Shown: positions 36,418-46,973 of the stretch, piece after piece
Layout of the letters: each line of letters starts with the position of its first letter
Position numbering within the stretch: position 1 is the stretch's first letter
Assembly (NCBI GenBank): GCA_021234155.1
Contig: JAJEKV010000311.1
Coordinates: forward strand, 291,104-355,103
Reading direction: 5' to 3'
Length of the DNA stretch: 64,000 nt
From: Isoetes taiwanensis
Lineage: Eukaryota > Streptophyta > Lycopodiopsida > Isoetales > Isoetaceae
Notes under the pieces: model-generated
The model's input: only the letters and a program-made list of their open reading frames with translations
What the model was told of the DNA's origin: nothing
Database searches by the model: none
Position numbers and translations under genes: made by a program

Positions 36418-39400
36418 ATGGAGTCGAGAATTGAACGCATCGGTTACACGATGAAATCTCTCCTCAAACAAGAGATTGTGCCCCACCGAAGATCTAAAGA
36501 AGCTTTGGGGTGACAGGAGTTCCAAATAAATCGCTACGGTATTTTCCCCAAATGTTTTGTTCAAACCGAAAAATTAAGGCATATGTTTTCTTATACGGGT
36601 TGAAGAATCGAGCAATGAACAATACAAAGAGTTCATGCAAATTTACAAAAGAATTACAGGGAAGCCACATACATGGGGTGGAATAGCTCCTGGAACCTAT
36701 CTGCATATAAAGGGGGAGGCTGTTAATTGGAAGAGCTTCTCGGATTATTATAAAACTCCCGATGAGAAAGCAGAGGCCAGTTCTTCTAGACCCAAGAGAA
36801 AGCATAGGCAAATCCAACCTGACGAGGAGGAAAATAGTAAAAGTGACAGGGATGATGAAGATGATAGGGAAAAAACCAAATCAGGTTCCTCTAGACCACA
36901 CATTCAATCCGAACTCACAATCAAAACAGAAAAGCAGAGCAATGTTCTGAGACCAAAACATGCCATTGCAGGTATGTTCAATTATTAGTTGTGTTACAAC
37001 AGAAAAAAATCTCAAGCTTGATCTAGATTGTTTCTATCAATACAGAAAAGGTAACATCAAATCCACTTCAAGAATCAGGTATGTCTACTACCATTTTGCA
37101 TTATGTTGGCTGTATTGTCATGTTGTGTCTCTATGATGCCATCTGTGGGGCATTTCGTGCAATGGATGCCAGAATGATAGATGAGGTATTTGTGGTGGTG
37201 GTGAGTTGTTGGCATCCACCATGTCCCACACCACACCCCACCATCTCCCACCACTACACTCTACCATCTCCCACCGCCACACTCCCACACCACACACCAC
37301 ACACACCACCACTATCACCACACTCCACCACCACCACCACACCACACCACCAGACTCCACCATGTCCCACACCACAATCCACCACCACCACACTCCACCA
37401 CAACCACACCACACCCCACCACCACACCCCATCACCACACTCCACCATGTCCCACACCACACTCCACCACCACCACACACCCCACCACCACCACCACCAA
37501 ACCCCACCACTACACCTCACCACCACCACACACACCACCACCACCACAGACACCACCACCACCACCACAGCGTGTTGTGTGGTGTGTACTGTGCAGCGTA
37601 TGTTGTGTGGTGTGTGGTGGTGTGTAGAGACTACCTTGTGTTGTGTGGTGTGTGATTGTGGTTTTCCATCAGTACGTGGCTTACTATGTTAGGAGGCTGA
37701 CATATACGTAGTGTTTTGTTTTGCAGACTATGGCAGACTTGTGAAGGAATGCTTGGCTGCAACATCAGCTAGGTTTGATAGATGCAAGCAACAATTGCAA
37801 GCAAACGAGGATAGGAAAAATGATATCAAAAGAAAGATTGAGTTGATGGAGCATAAAGCATCAGAAATTAGAGCTGATTTGCACAGATGGCCATCAATCA
37901 TGACATCAAATCCGAAAGCAGCAGAGGGTGTTCGGGTTGTAAACGAACTAAAGGATGAAGAGCTAAATGGTACAGTGTTGCCTGGGCTGAAACAATTAAA
38001 TAAGGAATTAACAGAAACTGAAATTGAGCTAAAGGCATGTGAAGACTTACTGCTGGAGCTGCTACCTCGAATGCAAAGATTTGAGATTTTTTCTGAGCGT
38101 AGTGGTCATGACACTCCTTTAGATCCTGCACTTCCAATGCTTCCTGAGGCAGAAGAAGAGGGTGATGAAGGTTGTCCATTTTGTGGACGTTGTCTGAAAT
38201 GGGAGGGTAAAATGTTGCCAGTTGTGATAGCAGAATGCAGTCACCAGTATCACATTCCATGTCTATCACACCATTTGAGGTAAATATTATCATCTCTAAC
38301 CCTCGTCTAAAGACTCTATCTTATATTATAATGTTATTGTGTAAGTGTTGGACCCAGCCCTAATTTTAACGGCCCAGATTCGACCAAACCAATGGCGATG
38401 ATATGCCACGTCACAAAGTTTTGAGTTTTTTTTAGGGTTCGCGAGGGCGCCTATGGCTATCCACATGCACGCCACAGGTGGAACGGCACTGCTAGGTTCG
38501 ACAGCTTCTTCAGTAGTCAAGAATGGTTAGGGTGATGCTGGCGAGGGAAAATGAAGGAGCAACGATGTTGTGGAATCCCTCCTATCATGTCTTGATCTTA
38601 GGGTTTAGTTTTAGCTGTATTGTGTAAGGACGAGGCTTTTTCCAGAGATTGGAACCGGTGAAAGATGAATTTGGAGCACTGGATCAAGAGCCGGTCCTGG
38701 AACAGTTAAAATCAATCCCATTCTTTTTCCATTCAAGATTGGAACAAGAAAGAGTGTGGCGATGGCGTCGGATTTGCCCGGCTTTGCTTCCCGGTAGGGA
38801 CTCCTGCGTGTGCCCATTCTTTGTGTTGCAAATTGTCATGTTTATCCGGTTTGGTGTTGGACAAAGCAAAGGAAACGTCTATCGGGGAATGGGTTAAGGG
38901 CATCGGAAGGTCTATTCACATGAATCTCGAGCTTGGATATGCGGAATCTAAAACTTGAGCATGGAATTGTAATAAGTTTTGGTGGTAATTTATGCGTGGT
39001 CGAAGTCTAATTTTTGAAGTCTCCAGAGAGTTGTGGCAAGAAGAGGTCGGTGTATGCTTTTGAGTTTCTCTAAATTCTAAAATCGTACTAAATCCTAAAA
39101 TTATGAATATGATTGGGTTTGCTTGGCGAGCAAGTGCAAGGACTAGCAGACCATTCACATCTTTGCAATTTTGAGGGCAAACATAACTCAAGTATCGAAG
39201 TTTTTCTTAAGGTCATGTCTTATCTGAATAATTTGGGTTTTGTGCAAAGGGTTTTTGTGCCAAGCAGAGAGCATATGAAGCCCACATGAATGATTGTTAC
39301 AAGGTATGTGATTTTAAAGCTTTGCCCTGTTTATCCTTCTTTTTGTTATAAGCAAATTTTAGCTTGGAGTTATTGCTTGATGCGGGAAATGTGAATACCC

Positions 39401-42400
39401 TGTTGACATCAAGCATCCCAAAACTCGTTTAAGATTTGCATGTATACTGACTAAAACATGCACACAAAATGTGGAAACATGGAAAGATCAAGTTTTTCAA
39501 AGACTGTCTAATGTAAATCATTTGATGCAAAAGCCGAACAGTTTGATATATATTGTACAATATGGAGAGCAAGATCATCCTAGGGTTTACAAGCCTGATT
39601 TGCAAAAACGTGAATGGGCAAGGTAAATTTATTTTATAAGTTTATATACGATTAATCGCCAAATTATATACCACATATTCACCCGGTATGTACCACAAAT
39701 TGACATTTTCAAACGTCATTGCGGTTTTTTCGAGAAACGAAAGCTTCATCCCGGTAATATCATGGGCAACAAGGTAATTCTGCTGCAATATGTTCCCAAT
39801 AATTCCCAGACCATCATCTGCAGGAGTGAGCAACAAGCACTTGATGGTCTTAGCGAGAATCAACAAAAGCCAAGTAATTTGTCCGAGGAGGGTTCAATAA
39901 AGCCCCATCAAATTGGAAGTCGGAGAGAAAGGAATTGAGCGTAAGAAGAAAACCCCCGACATATTAAAGCGGACATCAAAACCCTTATAGTTCTTTGGGA
40001 AGATCAGGCAAGGCATTGACGAAGGCATCTTTCACATAATTGAAAAGATTAGTATCCAAGTATGTAAAGGTAGTGCCAGAGTCAAAGATGGTGCCTGCAG
40101 AATTGGAATGGGAGATAAGAGTGTCACCCACAGTGATGCTCTTGAGTTTGACATAGTAAAGCTGGCTTGAAGATTGGAGGATAGGGGTAGAGCTAAGCGG
40201 AAGGATCGAGATGGCGTAAGAATCGCCAAGGAGCAATATAATCGCCGTTGCTTTCAAAGATAGCTAGTGAGGCAAGAAGAGAATTTTCCATCCGGTGAAG
40301 AAACTTGAGATATCAAGGAAGAGGATTCCATCCCAAATCCAACCAGCAATCTCTCATAATTTCTATTTCAAACTATTTTTGTAAAACTTGGATAACCTAT
40401 GACGGGAGAAAAGTATAAAAAATATGATGATTGATCCCATCTCCACCTTGTCCCAAAGTGAGCGTATGAGCACAACCTACAACCACATCAAAAGGTTCGC
40501 GAAAGGACCGAGTCCAGAAAGCAAATGAAGAGCTTCGATACATACCGCCCATTGTTGTATGACTCATCCGGCATATCCATAGTGGTAATCACAAGTACCA
40601 CTTTCGACCGAACATGTTACTTGGTGAGATAAGAACATTGTGTTGAATTGCATGGTATAGCAGGTTGGAGGGCATGAATTGCAAGGCGAGAATCCGCCCT
40701 TTCGCGGTATTTGCGCCGCAAGGGTTGCATTTAAACCAAACTATATCGCTTCTCGTGTCAAGAATTCTTTGTGAACTTCTTTCTTTGGAGTTCCTACTAG
40801 CACCTCCATCAAATACTCCTCTGCATATAAAATTTTGGATCTCAGATGTAGTATCTAAGCGCCTCCCATGAAGGCTGAACGTTGTGAGGCTAGATTTTAG
40901 AGCCTCTAACCTTTTTCGACTCCTCGATTTTGCATTGCTTAGCTTCTCGGTATTGATTTGCTGCATCTATATATGTCGCAAATTTGCTCTGCTGAATCGG
41001 CAATTCTTTGGGCTGAATTTGCTATATTCAGTAGTGCAATTATCACAAAGATTAGAAGGCATTGCCTTTTAGATCCAACCAGGTCTCTAATGCCTGATGT
41101 GCTACACACTTTGTAATTTCTTCAAGTGACAAGTGACATAAGTGGTTTAACATCAATCCTCAGGAATTGGAATTCGGTTTCTACCTACAAGGTTTGCTTC
41201 CATTCAAGACTGCATGGAAGCTATAATCTATCCCATTGGTGGTAGTCGATGGGTTTGTACATTGTGTTGCTTTTTCAGCATTGCAACTAAAAGCTTCAAT
41301 TGTGCAAGATAAAACCTATTTTGTCTGAAAATAATTTTTTTCAAGACACAAGCTTCTTAAGTGCACTAGAAAAAGTGAACAAATTATAATGCATTTGAGA
41401 TGTGACTTACTGTCTTAACACATCTCACAAAAGTTCCAAAATTCATTGCAAATAATTCATAAAATATCCACATAATTCATCCACAATGTTCATTCTTATT
41501 TCGCATTTAGGCAATGTGATGCAATATATAGTAAGTAGGAAAAAAAAGCTATATAAACAACTCTATAACAACTCATCCTCCCCCTCCCCCTCCCCCTTCC
41601 TCCGCTTTTCCTTCCTTCTCTATTTTGATAATCTAGAGTACTTTATATTGGGCATCAATCAAGCTCCACAATATGAGTTTGCTTTAATTTATACCATATT
41701 GGAATGTTGTTGTTGATGTTGTTGTCGTCGTCGTAGTGTTTTGTTCTATTTGTTCATTTTCTCATGTCATCATATTTAGGGTTTTGTAGTCGTTCCTCAT
41801 AGAGCCAGTTTATTACAATGTGGGAATGTTTGTTTGAGTTTATGCATTATAATCCTTTTTATACTTTCATGGAACATAGGTTGGATAAAGTGGTTTCCTA
41901 CAACAAAGACATGGAATTCTCAAGTTTGGTACATAGAACATTCTGAAGCCCCAATAAAAAACATTTAGGGCTTTTGGAAAACCCCAATTACATCTCACTT
42001 TGTTTGCTAAGAAACCCCAATACCATCTACCTACATTGGCACCAAGCCAATGCTAATGCTACATGTATTCTACATGTATTCTACTGCCTTCTTTCCTAGC
42101 AATGCTGTGCAATTTTTCTACATTTACATATATTTTGACATTAGTGTCTCGCCACAACATTTTGAGCATGTAGCTATGATCTTTATGTATACTAAGGATG
42201 ATGGCGCGAGTTCATAATCTACGATGACTTTTCTCATTGCGGCCAAAATATTTACAAGCTTCCAACATAAGCCCAGCAACGCTGGGCACCGTTACTAGTT
42301 GATTTTGAATTTGTTTTGCAGACACTCTAGAACCTGCTGCAGCCCCAGTTGTGGCCACATTATGACTGAGACATGGCTTTTGGCTTTTGGTGTTCGAGTA

Positions 42401-42976
42401 GTACCACAAGAACCAATAGACACAAGTAAGTCCAAAGAGGGGTGAAAGCAAGGTTTGGGAAGTCTCGATGCTTGTACTCAGGTCTCTTTCATCCTGGCTT
42501 AGTCTCTTCCATCCTGGCTGGCTTAGTCTCTTTTGCTTGTCCTGTTTATTGTATCTAAAGTGCCCCCTGGGATGAGATCGCTCGCTCATTTTAGGGGGCA
42601 CTTTAGATATATATAAACAGGAACATCGAAAAGAGAGTAAAAAAGCCTGGTGCGTGACCCTCTTGAATGGTTGTCAACTCACCAGGCTTGATATTGTTCG
42701 CTGCAAACAATATAGATTCGCTGCAAACAAGTGCCTTAACTAATGTTTACTGATGTTGTCACAGGTCTACTGACTTAGTGTTTGCAGAATTGCAGAAATT
42801 TGAGACCAAGGATATCCAACAGTTATCCACGCCTCGATCAGTTATGAGACTGCAAGATACCTCCCGGTTGTACCTAGAATTCACCCCATTTGATACTCCT
42901 AAGTCAATCCCAGCTGCTGACGGCGTGGAGACTCCAAAACAAAATTTGGATAGTCAGCTGAATGCAGTCGTATCAA
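36418..42976 (+). CDS. RING-like zinc-finger protein, copy A (6 exons, 3' end missing)
   Basis: Exons about 36418-36535 (frame damaged here, intact in copy B), 36599-36971, a 33-bp mini-exon 37046-37078, 37727-38279, 42322-42425 and 42788-42976, all with GT/AG borders and compatible phases. In order the protein has a basic N-terminal domain (YKRITGKPHTWGGIAPGTYL), an acidic/basic linker and a coiled coil (about 37760-38060). The zinc site is CPFCGRC...ECSHQYHIPC completed across the exon 4/5 splice by TCCSPSCG and ETWLLAFGVR. Cys/His spacing is RING-like but not a standard C3HC4 E3. I associate this Zn module with transposon-linked, lineage-expanded plant proteins. Exon 6 ends at a donor and copy B starts 44 bases later, so any downstream exon is lost. 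Confidence 0.65.
37213..37660 (+). repeat. CAC-rich then GTG-rich intron block, copy A
   Basis: About 360 bases of almost G-free CCA/CAC repeats (with longer words such as ccaccatgtcccacaccaca) are followed at about 37570 by 90 bases rich in GTG/GTT. The two parts are complementary in composition, so the intron RNA can fold back on itself. It lies in the intron between the mini-exon and exon 4. ORFs of His/Pro/Thr or Val/Gly/Trp across it are artefacts. Confidence 0.85.
39230..39625 (+). pseudogene. Possible captured exon fragments inside the Helitron
   Basis: 39237-39300 reads like one zinc-finger half (CAKQRAYEAHMNDCYK, ending at a GT donor). A second piece at about 39479-39625 reads open, includes NSLIYIVQYGEQDHPRVYKP and ends at a GT donor (gcaag|gtaaat). 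Both are on plus. They look like exons of one host gene taken up by the Helitron, but the parent is not recognised. Confidence 0.35.
39985..40966 (-). pseudogene. Captured aspartic protease (A1/nepenthesin-like) fragments
   Basis: The minus piece 40589-40966 has LDTRSDIVWFKCNPC, matching the first active-site segment DTGS-(L/V)VW-x-C-x-PC of plant pepsin-like proteases, but with Gly replaced by Arg. The piece 39985-40257 has YYVKLKSITVGDTLI and GTIFDSGTTFTYLD, the second active-site segment DSGT with its typical flanks. Between them is an intron-like or deleted part lacking the flap Tyr region. The damaged first motif and missing middle make it non-functional. It lies wholly within the Helitron, so it is a captured host gene piece, antisense to the Helitron. 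Confidence 0.75.
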
Positions 42977-43023
42977 GTAAGTACCGATGCCACATACATG
43001 ATTTATTTTTTTGTATTTTTCTA

Positions 43024-45180
43024 AGCCGCCTGCACCCTGAACGAAAAACATCCGTCCTTTTTCTAGCATCACGTGCTTATCGATCACACGGTCGAAGATA
43101 ACACGCTCGTCGTGATATACGCGGTCCATATCTTCTTGCACCTTTACCATATCTTCTTGAAACACCTCGTCCCGAAATATCATATATGGATCTATTGCAC
43201 GCTCAGGAAGAATGAAATCAAACTCCTTTAAGGATCGTCCGACATAGTTCATATGATCTTCAATGTCTAGAAGTGCCATGTCAAAAAATTGATCATACAC
43301 ATTTACACTTTGATCCTCTGCAATCCTTCATGCCTCATGCAAGAAGTCATCGATCATAGAAAGCTTGACTTCTTCCCACAATTGTAACGGATTCGATGGT
43401 TCATTTTTAAAAGGATCATGACGAACATGTACCACAATTGTGGTGGCATGCCCCATGCTGCTGCTTCTTGAAGAGACTCAAGCCATTCTGTGTCATTTCG
43501 AAGCAACCCATGATGAATGCAAGCTTCTTTATATGTTGCACACAACTCCCCATCAAAGAGCGTAAATCTTCAAAACTAATTACACCTGTCACGCGGGTCA
43601 ACAGGAGTCGTAAATCGTATCGCTCTCCTTCTGAAGGATTAATAAAGTACACGCGTCCAATAGTGGGAAACTTCTGGGTATATCTGACCTGCCATTTTCG
43701 ACTGGGTTTATCATAGGACTATATGGAAAATCATGGTAGAGCAATTATGTAGCCTCTCTGTCTCCAGATGCATTCAACTCGAAAAAAGCTGTCAACGTTG
43801 TTCCGTTATTCTTGCTCCTTATACTGTCCACACTCATGCCTTCTCGATATATACATCTTGTTGCATTGGAAGATGCATAGCCAATCTAGTGACATGAGGA
43901 AACTGCTGTTGTATCTCATATGAGAGGATTCTCTAAGATGCCTCAGAAGCTGAGAAATAGCGTGCATTCAAGAATTGCTCAATCTCATCATGGTTTACGG
44001 TGGATGCCCTGCTAGTAGATGCACCATCACTCGCTGTTTCTAAGTTCACATTGATCATATTGGGCCCTTTGTAGACGTACTTGTACAAATATTTAATAGC
44101 CTTTACAGCAGTACATACCTCAATATTGAAATGGCACTTAAAGTACGATGTCATTCAACTAGGGATTATATGGCACGACCCATATGTTATCCAAATCTAT
44201 ATCCCCTCTTGTCACCTTTCGTCCGTCATCCCTTCTTCAGTACAATGAATATCCATCAACAACTGTCGTCTCATCTGAAAATGCACGTGGATAACGTTTT
44301 GTACACTTACCATCTTGCATGCACGGACTATTCGGATATCCAGTACCACATGGCCCATGCATCATATTACGGGTGACTATATCGTACAATTCAGGATATG
44401 CGTCCTTGTCTGGTATTTCAGCACAAATAATTTGATCAGTCTCTTCGGCTGTGAAGGGCTTGTCTGCCTGATCCAACATAGTCAACAAATGTACATGTGG
44501 CAAGCCTCTCTTCTGGAACTCAATAACATAGACTTTTGCGATTATGCGGGTCGAGTATACCATGATTAGTTATCAAATCTACCAGCTCCTTTACTTTCAT
44601 ATGGAATACTCTAGCCACTAACTCTGGTCGATCACTTGGCGATTGGCCATATAATAATTCCCTCCTAATATCTTCCCAATTTGCATTGGCAGTCATGGTC
44701 ATAAAGAGGTCTGGCCTATACCAAGTTCGTGAACAATAGACATGGCATCCTGGTAGTGTTGGTCATGTATCTCGGACCTCCTACATGTGAGGATGTTAAC
44801 ACAATTTTCTGGTTAATAGAACCTGCATCATCTCCTTCAAAGTCCATAATACCTTGCAACATGTCTTTTCGAATAGTGTGTTGGTTCAACATAATAAATT
44901 GTAGCCTTTCTTGTTCCATCTTCGCAAACATATCACATATGTATTCTTGAAACAACCGACCAGCCATGTGAAGGGGAGATACATGTCCATGATGTGTGAA
45001 TAGGTGATATCTGTAGTACTCTATAATAGTTACTTCTTTTGCACCACTCCGTCCATGAGGTATTTTAGAACGCCATCCGTTTATATCGTACGGAAGAAGT
45101 AACACAAAGTGCAATGATAGGTCTTACTTTGCTTGCAATTGGCATCATTCTTTCTGAGCTGGTCTTTTTCTTGATTTGGG
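43024..45180 (-). mobile_element. Helitron RepHel fragment, copy B
   Basis: Duplicate of the part of the Helitron upstream of Walker A. The N-terminal domain is at 44716-45114. The Rep domain at 44237-44563 is better preserved than in A and reads EFQKRGLPHVHLLTMLD continuously through the HUH motif. The tyrosine motif KAIKYLYKYVYKG is at 43933-44154, and the helicase N-terminal part at 42990-43300. The ATPase core and 3' terminus are missing because the duplication breakpoint lies there, so this copy cannot move itself. Confidence 0.85.
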
Positions 45181-46973
45181 AAAGCAGTTCTAAACTTGTA
45201 TTCAGGCTTTATTATGGGATTTTCTCATACAGAGTGGTTGCCTTAAGCAACCTGGAGGTTCTAAACCATTGAGGTTGAAGGTTTGCCAGGAATACCTTCA
45301 ACAAATGGGCGAGCAAGGGTGTTTATCCCCTTTAACCGGGCAGGCAAGATGCCTCATCCATACCTAGGATCTGAGCTTCCATAGCTCGATTATCACAGCT
45401 TCGGAGGGCCAAAGATCGATTATCAAAAGTCTAGAGCTCGGTTATCAAGTCCTGGCCTGGATTATCAGCATCTGAAGCTGAATTCAGGGCAAAAAAATCC
45501 CCCCGAAGCTAAAGTTGATGATATGGAAAACACAGAAAGAACACAAATTCAGATTAGTTACCTCAAAGAATTCGATCTCTTCAACCCTGCATCAAAATAA
45601 ACTCATTAGAGTAAAAAGGATTAGAGGAGGTAGCTCACCGCCCAACCAGGTCCTTCAGGAAACCGTATCCTGAGCCTGAGAAATCGTTATCTCAGCCTGA
45701 TATGAACTCCAGAGAAAGGGTTTAAGGATGAAGGCAAGGTTTATGAAAGCAACAGGGGTTCAGGAGGCAAGAATAGGAATCTTGACTGTGCAGTCCAGTC
45801 TGACCCACGGCCACTCTTTTGGCTATATCTCACGATCCACAAGGAGTTAACGAATGAACGACCCCAATCCGGAAACTAGACTCTGAGTGCTTTCCAATGA
45901 GCCCTGGGTCGCCATAAGCCGACCTATATTCGCAGAGATATGACCCTTTGAAGTTCGCCTTCTTGAAACTGCTATTTTTGGTCTGGGATATTATCAAGGA
46001 GATTAACTTGGCTTAACACAAGGATAATTTTCTTAGGGTATCAAATAAAGGTTAAGACTCCATAATTAGGTTATTTGAGTGCATAACAGTGGACCACACC
46101 CCCGAGCTACTAGGGAAAAACCATCATATCAGCTGAATCCAGGGCAAAGTTGCAACGCTGCTGCTCCTTTCCCTGTTTCCACTTGCCTGTTATACCCTAT
46201 CACAAGGCAGCAATCAACGGCCAAGGATGTGCTGATCTGAAAGCCTGTTGGTTAAGAAGTGGGTAAATTGTTGGTTCCAGCAAAGCATTCAAGACTACGA
46301 TGGCCATAATGCCATCATGAAAAGCATCGTACAATTTCTAACTACATCATCCTTTTGTCGCGCCATATCAGCAAAATGTGGTGCCGACCATCAACTTTTA
46401 GATTGCACATAAACAGGATAGAGTTGCGATGGTGCTACATGTGAATCCAGTCTTCACATGCTGGAGTCACAGTGGCATCATCGCGACTCCGGCTTGTTCA
46501 CATGCAGAAAGAGGCATGATATAGCGATGCAACATCATGCTCAAATATGACATGGTACGGCGCGAGTTTGACGTGGCAAAAAATAGTTCGCCATTTTCGT
46601 AACTGCATCGACACCATTTTAATTCGAAGATTGGTCGAAGTCTAAACTTTTTTTCTCTTTGTTGCGGAAAAAGGCATGTGAACAAAAGAGTCATCATGTT
46701 GCATGCGATGATGCTGTATGCACCTACAATGGTGCACGTGAATTGGGTAAAAGCACGCTGTGGTGTATCAAAAACGTGCATTTTGACGCCACATTTTGGC
46801 ACCACCTTTGTGGTAGAATCGGGTGGTGCATACCGAAGCGGAGATTGCGGGAGTGCAAATTAATGAGCGTCGGTTATTTTGAATTTTATGCCACGTCATT
46901 GTCCACCTTTTTGAATTAAGAAAGAATCACCTCTTCCCATGTTTTTTTGCCGCTTCTTGCCGATTGAACCCTA
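45181..46973. other. Spacer between Helitron Rep and RING-like gene (copy B), non-coding
   Basis: Counterpart of 34560-36417 with the same internal features and no supported gene. Confidence 0.45.

Larger units (their letters stand above)
38319..42298 (+). mobile_element. Non-autonomous Helitron (3,980 bp) with an exact empty site in copy B
   Basis: It begins TCTTATATTATAATG and ends with hairpin GCCCAGC-AAC-GCTGGGC (42271-42287), seven bases, then CTAG at 42295-42298. Host A precedes it (38318) and host T follows (42299). Copy B reads straight through the same intron at 48871/48872 with no extra or missing base. TC start, hairpin, CTRR end and A|T insertion without target duplication are all Helitron hallmarks. 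It has no Rep or helicase. The 3' end matches that of the RepHel Helitron ending at 29882, so that element's enzyme could have moved it. It carries fragments of host genes. Confidence 0.95.
32461..43020. repeat. Direct tandem duplication, copy A (10.56 kb)
   Basis: Copy A begins inside the Helitron helicase Walker A region and ends shortly after exon 6 of the RING-like gene; copy B starts immediately after. Removing the 3,980-bp Helitron at 38319-42298 leaves about 6.58 kb, the same size as copy B. Order and orientation are identical across the Helitron fragment, non-coding spacer and RING-like gene. Differences are mostly single-base indels in CAG/CTG contexts. Confidence 0.92.

Noticed and set aside
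37118-37655. Long ORFs across the CAC/GTG block (His/Pro/Thr-rich and Val/Gly/Trp-rich)
   Set aside because: All frames on both strands stay open because the repeat lacks stop codons; the same happens in copy B. It is an intron.
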